A stretch of DNA of 5,008 nt, from contig DASYYE010000489.1 of the NCBI GenBank assembly GCA_035946955.1, positions 1-5,008 of the forward strand. The letters are read 5' to 3'. The position numbers and the translations under genes were made by a program. Below the pieces are notes generated by a model. That model was not told the DNA's origin, ran no database searches, and saw only the letters and a list, made by a program, of their open reading frames with translations. Each line of letters begins with the position of its first letter. The first letter of the stretch is position 1. The DNA is from DASYYE01 sp035946955 (GTDB taxonomy: Bacteria > Actinomycetota > Actinomycetes > Streptosporangiales > Streptosporangiaceae). Of this stretch, positions 1 through 3,937 are shown one piece after another.

Positions 1-1
1 C

Positions 2-1234
2 TACTACACCATGCCCGCCTGGTACGTCGAGGGCGTGCCGACCTGGGCCATGAACACGCTGGGCAACGGCAGCGACAAGGAGAGCTCGTTCTGGCTGCAG
101 TACCTGGACACGCCCGGCACGTCTGTGTTCGCCCGGTCCTACGCGGCCCTTGGTTTCTTCGTCCACCTTGCCGAGACCGGCACGGACGTGTGGCAGAAGG
201 TCCTCCCGATGGGAGAGGCGATCATCAAAGGCGGAAACGCCGCTGGCTGGGCCGCCGCTGCCCCTGGGAACGCGTTCCTCGACTCCTGGGGCCCCGGGTA
301 CGCGGAGGGCCGCTACCCGGGCGCCGCCTGGCAGACCGGGGCCCCGAACCTGCCGCACTACGAAGGGCCGATCCCGCAGATGTCGCTGGGTGACGGCCAC
401 ACCATCACCGTGCGTTCCCCCGCGGTCGCCGTGGCTATCGCCCACGTGGACATCAACGCCCAGGTGGTGCAGTTCGGCGGCACGGGCAACGGAAGGTTCA
501 GCCTGGACAACGGCACCGACACCACCCTGGCGGACGCCGCCGGCACCGTGTACACCACAACGGCCGGCCAGGCCCGGTGCCCAGCAGGCTCAGCGGACGC
601 GGGTGCCTCGCTGACCCCGATCAACTCTGGCATGCACTACATCGGCCTCACCGGCGGGCTCAGTGCCGCGGCTGTGACCGTCCAGGGCCTCAGCCTCAAG
701 TCCTACTGCGGCACCAGGCGCACTTCCTGCCTGGTGGGGAACTGGGTCAGCACCCACGAAGAGGCCACGGCGCCCGGTGTGTTCTCGGAAGGCGGTGGCG
801 CCGGGGTCAGGATGCGCATCGGCCCCCATGGGGCGTTCGATGTGGAGTTCGGTGGCATGGCGCCAATCGACTTCACTTCCGACCTCGGTTCCACGGGACC
901 GGTAGCGGGAGCGTTCACCTTCAGTGGCCGGGTCACAGGAAGGGCGAAGCTGCCACCCGGCGGCCCGGACGTCATCCAGTGGGCACCGGTGCCCAGCTCA
1001 CTCAACTACAGCAGCCTGGCCGCCACGGTCCACCTGACGAGCCCGATCGACACCACCGTGGGCCCGATGAACATCGCCAGCCTGGCAAGTTCGATGGGCG
1101 CTGGCTCCGGAGCCATCAGCTCCCACCCGTTCTCCAGTGGCACCTTCACCTGCACCGACAACGGCAACACGCTGATCAGCACGACGCCGAGCGGTATGAA
1201 GGCCACCGGCTCGTGGACGTTCAGGCGGAGGTAG
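2..1234 (+). CDS. Secreted protein, 3' part; possible gluzincin-type metallopeptidase-like region plus beta-rich C-terminal domain (5' end outside window)
   Basis: The frame is open from the left edge (Y-Y-T before the first ATG at 11) to TAG at 1232-1234. No ribosome site precedes that ATG, so the gene very probably starts upstream and the ATG is internal. Residues below count from it. Residues 2-12 read PAWYVEGVPTW. This resembles the P.W..EG.a.w segment that supplies the third zinc ligand (Glu) in gluzincin metallopeptidases; the expected HExxH helix would lie upstream, out of view. Residues 85-115 (FLDSWGPGY...GAAWQTGAPNLP) and 125-235 look like beta-rich extracellular sequence, rich in Gly, Thr and Ser. 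From C240 (CLVGNW) to the end is a separate beta-rich domain closing with C381 (FTCTDNGNTLI) and WTFRRR. It resembles the C-x-G-x-W domains common at the C-termini of actinobacterial secreted proteins; C240 and C381 may form a disulfide. Peptidase activity is inference; 'secreted hypothetical protein' is the safe name. Confidence 0.8.
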   Translation, partial: YYTMPAWYVEGVPTWAMNTLGNGSDKESSFWLQYLDTPGTSVFARSYAALGFFVHLAETGTDVWQKVLPMGEAIIKGGNAAGWAAAAPGNAFLDSWGPGYAEGRYPGAAWQTGAPNLPHYEGPIPQMSLGDGHTITVRSPAVAVAIAHVDINAQVVQFGGTGNGRFSLDNGTDTTLADAAGTVYTTTAGQARCPAGSADAGASLTPINSGMHYIGLTGGLSAAAVTVQGLSLKSYCGTRRTSCLVGNWVSTHEEATAPGVFSEGGGAGVRMRIGPHGAFDVEFGGMAPIDFTSDLGSTGPVAGAFTFSGRVTGRAKLPPGGPDVIQWAPVPSSLNYSSLAATVHLTSPIDTTVGPMNIASLASSMGAGSGAISSHPFSSGTFTCTDNGNTLISTTPSGMKATGSWTFRRR

Positions 1235-1267
1235 CCGTCTAGGTCGCCGAATGCACGCTCGGTCACC

Positions 1268-1311
1268 GAACGCGCGCCCCAGGGCCAGGCAGGCACCTGG
1301 GGCGTGCGTTC
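1268..1311. terminator. Strong GC-rich hairpin between convergent genes, likely bidirectional terminator
   Basis: Arms 1268-1283 and 1296-1311 are 16 nt each and fully paired on the + strand with a single G-U wobble, around a 12-nt loop. The hairpin starts 34 nt after the stop of the left gene. It also lies 21 nt past the stop of the minus-strand gene, so it is placed to end both transcripts. There is no T-run on either side; U-less hairpin terminators are usual in high-GC actinomycetes. Bases 1249-1258 nearly repeat the outer part of the left arm and can pair with 1302-1311 instead. Confidence 0.75.
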
Positions 1312-1332
1312 AGCACCCCATCGAGTCCTGAG

Positions 1333-2271
1333 TCAGGCGGTTCCGTCCCACCACTTGAGCACCCTGAGCGCGCGGAGGGTGTTCCAGCGGCTCGGCGTGC
1401 CCACGCCCCCCTCGAGATCGAAGAAGACACGGCCAGGATGGGTGTGGTCCAGCAGCCACCGGCCGTCGGCCTGCCGCTTGGACCGCACGGCCGCCACCGC
1501 CTCTGCCATCCGCGGATCCGGGTCCGCGCCCGACCGCCGGAAGTAGTCGAGGGCACGCAGCACGTCGTAGTGCCAGTAATAGGGAAACGCGAACTCCAGG
1601 TACTCCGGCTGGACCACGGCCCCTGTGCTCTTGCGGCGGAACAGGCTGCGTTCGAGCAGGTACTCCTCACCGCTGCGGCGGGCGGTGCTCACCTGCGCGG
1701 ACCCGTCGGCCGTGCGCTCGAACTCCAGCAGGCCGTCGAGCACGTTGATCGTCGTGTCGAAAGAGGACCGCAGCGACCCGTTCTCGGCCTCGCAGTTCCA
1801 GCCACCGTCGGCGAGCCGCTCGACGAGGATCCGCTCGACGACCGGCTCAACCTCTACCCCGAAGTATGCCCCGGTGTCGATCACCCTGCCGTTGATGCAG
1901 GGTTCGACCTCCCCGTCGAAGTACCGTTGCCCGGCGTGCTCCCAGCGCCCGTTCTCCGTGACGAGCGCGATCGCCTGCTGGGCGGACTTCGACGCTGGGT
2001 CAAGCCCGAGGATCTGCAGAGTCTGCAGCGTGTGCATTGTGGCCGTCCAGGGCTGGCCCGGTTCATCACCGGTGTAGGACGCCGGGAAGCAGGCGCCGCC
2101 AGCCCACAGTCCGTCCGGATCCTCGAACGCGAGCAGTCGCGCGCCCCAGCCATCGCGCTCCACCCGTGCTCGCTCTGCCGCCACTTCATCGGCGGGTGCG
2201 TTCGTGAGGTCCCGCATCACCTGCCAGCGGATAGCGGGGTCGCCTTCAAGTAGCCAGTCGGTCACGTCCAT
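1333..2271 (-). CDS. Squalene-cyclase / prenyltransferase-like alpha/alpha-toroid protein
   Basis: The gene encodes 312 aa, ATG at 2271-2269 and TGA at 1335-1333. It opens with WLLEGDPAIRWQVMRDL (6-22), the typical start of a widespread actinobacterial family annotated as squalene-cyclase-like or prenyltransferase-like. Repeated Gly/Trp turns of the QW type follow: DGLW (53-56), NGRW (107-110), DGGWNCE (155-161) and ADGRW (268-272), separated by helices. This fits an (alpha/alpha)6 toroid. There is no signal peptide or membrane segment, and the DXDD/DCTAE acid motifs of true squalene-hopene cyclases are not visible, so cyclisation activity should not be assumed. C160 in WNCE and H234 in YYWHYDVLRALDYF are possible metal or active-site positions by loose analogy with protein prenyltransferase beta subunits (inference). 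No Shine-Dalgarno precedes the start; a TAGCCT box six bases upstream suggests a leaderless message. The length looks complete. The substrate is unknown. Confidence 0.85.
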   Translation of the reverse strand: MDVTDWLLEGDPAIRWQVMRDLTNAPADEVAAERARVERDGWGARLLAFEDPDGLWAGGACFPASYTGDEPGQPWTATMHTLQTLQILGLDPASKSAQQAIALVTENGRWEHAGQRYFDGEVEPCINGRVIDTGAYFGVEVEPVVERILVERLADGGWNCEAENGSLRSSFDTTINVLDGLLEFERTADGSAQVSTARRSGEEYLLERSLFRRKSTGAVVQPEYLEFAFPYYWHYDVLRALDYFRRSGADPDPRMAEAVAAVRSKRQADGRWLLDHTHPGRVFFDLEGGVGTPSRWNTLRALRVLKWWDGTA

Positions 2272-2277
2272 GACTGC

Positions 2278-2283
2278 AGGCTA
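2278..2283 (-). promoter_or_regulatory. Candidate -10 box for a leaderless transcript of the toroid-fold gene
   Basis: Read on the minus strand, TAGCCT is followed by exactly six bases (GCAGTC) and then the ATG at 2271. In actinobacteria TANNNT at this distance puts the transcription start on the A of ATG. No Shine-Dalgarno sequence is present. I see no good -35 hexamer at 17-18 bp. Confidence 0.45.
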
Positions 2284-2315
2284 TCGGGTCGCGGGTGGCC
2301 GATCCAGCGAAAACA

Positions 2316-2331
2316 TCGAATTCAATTTCGA
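2316..2331. promoter_or_regulatory. AT-rich near-palindrome upstream of the toroid-fold gene, possible operator
   Basis: TCGAATTCAATTTCGA is an imperfect inverted repeat (TCGAATT against AATTTCGA, one base extra on one side). It sits in an unusually AT-rich island for this DNA, about 45 bp upstream of the start of the minus-strand toroid-fold gene. The position suits a regulator binding site upstream of its promoter, but no regulator family can be named from the sequence. Confidence 0.25.
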
Positions 2332-2343
2332 CCTAACTCCTGG

Positions 2344-2442
2344 CTACCTCAGACCGTCCAGTCCAGTTGCGGGTGTCAGCCGCAGGTTCTCCAGGTTCGT
2401 TCCGATGCGGAGGCTTTCGGCTATGAGGGTGCCCTCGACCAT
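2344..2442 (-). pseudogene. Internal-deletion relic of a small conserved actinobacterial gene (32-codon reading frame remains)
   Basis: On the minus strand a perfect AAGGAGA ribosome site lies five bases before an ATG at 2442-2440. The frame gives 32 aa: MVEGT, then LIAESLRIGTNLENLRLT, then PATGLDGLR, ending at TAG 2346-2344. From memory, the first 23 residues match the N-terminus of a conserved uncharacterised actinobacterial protein of roughly 120 aa (MVEGTLIAESLRVG...LENLRLTV.KI.R) whose C-terminus ends in QLDWPV or similar. Shifting the frame by +1 just after LRLT, bases 2375-2349 read HPQLDWTV-stop, which resembles that C-terminus. The simplest reading is loss of about 90 internal codons with an out-of-frame junction near 2370-2378. 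The relic begins 18 nt after the stop of the MOSC gene and was probably cotranscribed with it. The intact family has no known function, as far as I know. The peptide may still be translated. Confidence 0.6.
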
Positions 2443-2447
2443 GACAG

Positions 2448-2454
2448 TCTCCTT
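2448..2454 (-). promoter_or_regulatory. Consensus Shine-Dalgarno for the relic gene
   Basis: AAGGAGA on the minus strand stands five bases before the ATG at 2442. It is one of only two strong ribosome sites in the window. It shows that the short frame descends from a real translated gene downstream of the MOSC gene. Confidence 0.7.
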
Positions 2455-2460
2455 CTATCG

Positions 2461-3111
2461 CTAGGCGCTGATGCGCCTGCGGGCCACTTCTTTGTCCTCC
2501 TCGGGCAGTGCGTCGGCGGCCAGGAGCCGCGACAGCAGTTCCGGTTCATCTGTCATCGCGCGGAAGGTGAGCGCTACGGTCACGTCGTGGTCGGGCCGGT
2601 GAGTGATCTCGACCGGGTCGCCTGCGCGGATGTCGCCTGGCTCGATCACCCGCAGGTACGCGCCCGGCAACGCGGCCTGCGTGAACCGCTTGATCCAGCC
2701 GTCACGCTCCAGCCAGCCCTGGAATGTCGCGCACGGGATCCTCGGGCATGACACCTCCAGGACGACACCGGCCCCGATGCGCCAGCGCTCGCCGATCAGA
2801 GCGCCGTTGACGTCCACGCCGGCGGTCGTGAGGTTCTCCCCGAAGATGCCGTTCGCAAGTGGCCTGCCCAGTTCGGCTTCCCAGCGGTCGAGGTCCTCGC
2901 GGGCATAGGCGTAGACGGCCTGGTCGGCCCCGCCGTGGTGTTTCACGTCGTAGACCCGGTCGCCTACGAGACCGACCATGCCGGTGCCTTTGGGGCCAGG
3001 GGCGATGACGGCGACCGGGCCGTCGGCGGGCCGCTTGTCGATGCCTGTCGCGTGCAGGCCCTTCCAGGGGTTGGGACGGGGCCGGCCGACGTTGACCGAG
3101 AGCAGCTTCAT
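2461..3111 (-). CDS. MOSC-domain protein, YiiM-like
   Basis: The gene encodes 216 aa, ATG at 3111-3109 and TAG at 2463-2461, close to the length of E. coli YiiM. MOSC domains are the sulfur/molybdenum-cofactor-binding fold of the molybdenum cofactor sulfurase C-terminus. YiiM-type proteins are linked to reduction or detoxification of N-hydroxylated bases such as 6-hydroxylaminopurine. Visible signatures are GLVGDRVYDVKHHGGADQAVYAYA (47-70), W77 to GRP (82-84), FGENL (90-94), GERWRIG (107-113), then CPRIPC (122-127) with the conserved cofactor-coordinating-type Cys at 127. A helical tail (186-216) follows, as in YiiM relatives. It is cytoplasmic, with no export signal. No Shine-Dalgarno precedes the start, but TACCGT lies six bases before it. 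It is divergent from the broken PPOX-like gene, and its likely partner downstream is the deleted small gene. Family assignment is secure; the substrate is not. Confidence 0.93.
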   Translation of the reverse strand: MKLLSVNVGRPRPNPWKGLHATGIDKRPADGPVAVIAPGPKGTGMVGLVGDRVYDVKHHGGADQAVYAYAREDLDRWEAELGRPLANGIFGENLTTAGVDVNGALIGERWRIGAGVVLEVSCPRIPCATFQGWLERDGWIKRFTQAALPGAYLRVIEPGDIRAGDPVEITHRPDHDVTVALTFRAMTDEPELLSRLLAADALPEEDKEVARRRISA

Positions 3112-3117
3112 GCCATG

Positions 3118-3123
3118 ACGGTA
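3118..3123 (-). promoter_or_regulatory. Candidate -10 box for a leaderless transcript of the MOSC gene
   Basis: On the minus strand TACCGT is followed by six bases (CATGGC) and the MOSC ATG at 3111. Those six bases contain an out-of-frame ATG at 3116. No Shine-Dalgarno is present for either ATG, and no clear -35 is seen. Confidence 0.4.
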
Positions 3124-3242
3124 CGGTCCGCCGCATCCGCGGGGCGAGACGTTTTCCCGCCGCTACCGCCCCGGCGCAACCATTCGCTTCGGCGGTGGGT
3201 TCGGCTCCCCTGCTGCCGGGCGAGATTGTCAGTGCCTGTCCC

Positions 3243-3248
3243 TAGGCT
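3243..3248 (+). promoter_or_regulatory. Candidate -10 box for a leaderless transcript of the PPOX-like gene
   Basis: TAGGCT is followed by six bases (CTGGGC) and the ATG at 3255, with no Shine-Dalgarno. TTGTCA at 3226-3231 resembles a -35 but is only 11 bp away, too close for an ordinary sigma-70-type promoter, so it is probably coincidental. Confidence 0.45.
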
Positions 3249-3254
3249 CTGGGC

Positions 3255-3690
3255 ATGGCGGATAACAGGCTGTCTGCACGCGGCCGTGAGCTGTTCCTGG
3301 CTGAGCCGCACATCGCGGCTTTGTCGGTCTCGGCCGGGCAGGGCCGCGGGCCGCTGACGGTGCCGATCTGGTACCAGTACGAACCCGGCGGACAGGCGTG
3401 GGTCCTGACCGAGGCCGGATCGCGCAAAAGCCCAGCTGATCGACGCAGCCGGGCGTTTCACACTGATGGTTCAGCGGGTCGCGCCGACTAACCGGTACGT
3501 GTCTGTGGAGGGGCCGGTCACGCGCACGGTTCCAGGGACCGATGAGCTGTTGCGGGAGATCACCGAGCGCTATCTGGCGCCGGAGAAGGTTCCGGCCTAC
3601 CTCGAATTCGCCAAGGCGGACTTCGGTGAGCAGGTCGCAATCTACCTGCGTCCGGAGCATTGGCTGTCGGCGGATCTGGGGCCAGGCTGA
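3255..3690 (+). pseudogene. Pyridoxamine-5'-phosphate-oxidase-like (FMN/F420 split-barrel) protein, interrupted by a one-base frameshift
   Basis: From ATG 3255 the frame reads SARGRELFLAEPHIAAL, then GPLTVPIWYQYEPGG and WVLTEAGSRK58. This is the N-terminal half of a small PPOX-family split barrel; the PIWY strand belongs to the flavin/F420-binding sheet. After K58 the frame runs into non-family sequence (SPADRRSRAF...) and stops at 3489-3491. Dropping one base within AAAA at 3426-3429 gives RK-AQLIDAAGRFTLMVQRVAPT, then RYVSVEGPVTR, ITERYLAPEK and IYLRPEHWLS to TGA 3688-3690. This is a continuous 144-aa protein of normal family length. The family includes pyridoxamine phosphate oxidases and F420-dependent reductases; the substrate is not deducible. 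The coding quality downstream of the shift is still high, so the mutation is recent or is a sequencing error. The ATG at 3466 is internal and has no ribosome site, so I do not treat the second half as its own gene. Confidence 0.85.
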
Positions 3691-3700
3691 ACTTAGCTCT

Positions 3701-3736
3701 TTGACCGGAGCAAGCTAGGCAGCACCGCCTGGTCAA
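3701..3736. repeat. Interrupted inverted repeat downstream of the PPOX-like gene
   Basis: TTGACC (3701-3706) and AGGC (3717-3720) together complement the unbroken GCCTGGTCAA at 3727-3736. The left arm is split by a 10-nt bulge. The repeat begins 11 nt after the stop codon, so a weak terminator is possible, but the bulge makes this uncertain. Confidence 0.3.
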
Positions 3737-3749
3737 TGGACAGGCATTT

Positions 3750-3770
3750 CTTCAAGCCAAAGCCTTGAAG
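3750..3770 (+). terminator. Short hairpin after the PPOX-like gene, weak terminator candidate
   Basis: CTTCAAG (3750-3756) and CTTGAAG (3764-3770) pair perfectly over 7 bp around a 7-nt loop, about 60 nt past the PPOX-like stop. There is no T-run and the stem is not GC-rich, so its strength as a terminator is doubtful. Confidence 0.25.
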
Positions 3771-3829
3771 GCCACTCATGGTTATGCCGGGCCGCTGCGC
3801 GGGCCTATCGCCATCAGCGGGTTCCTGGT

Positions 3830-3835
3830 TATACT
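3830..3835 (+). promoter_or_regulatory. Candidate -10 element for the secreted beta-helix gene
   Basis: TATACT is close to the TATAAT consensus, and TG lies just upstream at 3826-3827. No TTGACA-like box is present at 17-18 bp. Transcription would start near 3842 and give a 5' leader of about 95 nt that contains a hairpin. It is the best sigma-70-type -10 in the 247-bp spacer. Confidence 0.45.
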
Positions 3836-3882
3836 GACCGCGCCCGTGCAACCGACATTCGACCATTAGCAGGAAATCCCAT

Positions 3883-3906
3883 GCTGCTGGCGTGCGCGCC
3901 AGTGGC
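3883..3906 (+). promoter_or_regulatory. Hairpin in the 5' leader of the beta-helix gene
   Basis: Arms 3883-3892 and 3897-3906 form 10 bp (two G-U pairs, inner six perfect: CTGGCG/CGCCAG) closing a TGCG tetraloop. It lies about 18 nt before the ribosome site and would also occlude the upstream in-frame ATG at 3881. It could shape access to the start region, but no known riboswitch or leader class is recognisable. Confidence 0.35.
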
Positions 3907-3924
3907 CTGCTGGGTTATCTCGTC

Positions 3925-3932
3925 GAGGAGGG
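3925..3932 (+). promoter_or_regulatory. Strong Shine-Dalgarno that selects the GTG start at 3938
   Basis: GAGGAGGG stands five bases before GTG 3938. This is near-ideal spacing and complementarity. It decides the start against the in-frame ATG at 3881, which has only AGGA (3871-3874) upstream. Confidence 0.75.
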
Positions 3933-3937
3933 ATTCG

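Noticed and set aside
577..1242. Overlapping + strand ORF (221 codons) in another frame of the left secreted gene
   Set aside because: It is rich in His, Arg, Gln and Pro with no recognisable domain. The overlapping frame has coherent extracellular protein sequence and the correct third-position bias.
1438..2253. Long + strand ORF (271 codons) antisense to the toroid-fold gene
   Set aside because: It has low-complexity Arg/Pro/Gly-rich composition and no family motif or ribosome site. It is a typical high-GC antisense shadow of a well-supported gene.
2204..2464. 86-codon + strand ORF across the toroid-gene start and the relic
   Set aside because: It lies antisense to the toroid-gene start and the relic, and has no ribosome site or family resemblance. 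The minus strand holds the supported features here.
3466..3690. Second half of the PPOX-like gene as a separate small gene starting at ATG 3466
   Set aside because: The ATG is the internal Met of TLMVQRV, no Shine-Dalgarno or TANNNT box precedes it, and the fold would lack its N-terminal strands.
1333..3690. A novel defence or biosynthetic cassette made of the toroid, MOSC and PPOX-like genes
   Set aside because: The families are individually common in actinomycetes. The genes are not all co-directional, one is frameshifted and one is a deletion relic, and no nuclease, ATPase, toxin or core biosynthetic enzyme accompanies them.
3778..3837. Tiny + strand ORF starting ATG 3778 (19 codons) in the spacer
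   Set aside because: It has only GAAGG as a ribosome site, no recognisable peptide, and overlaps the candidate -10 of the next gene.
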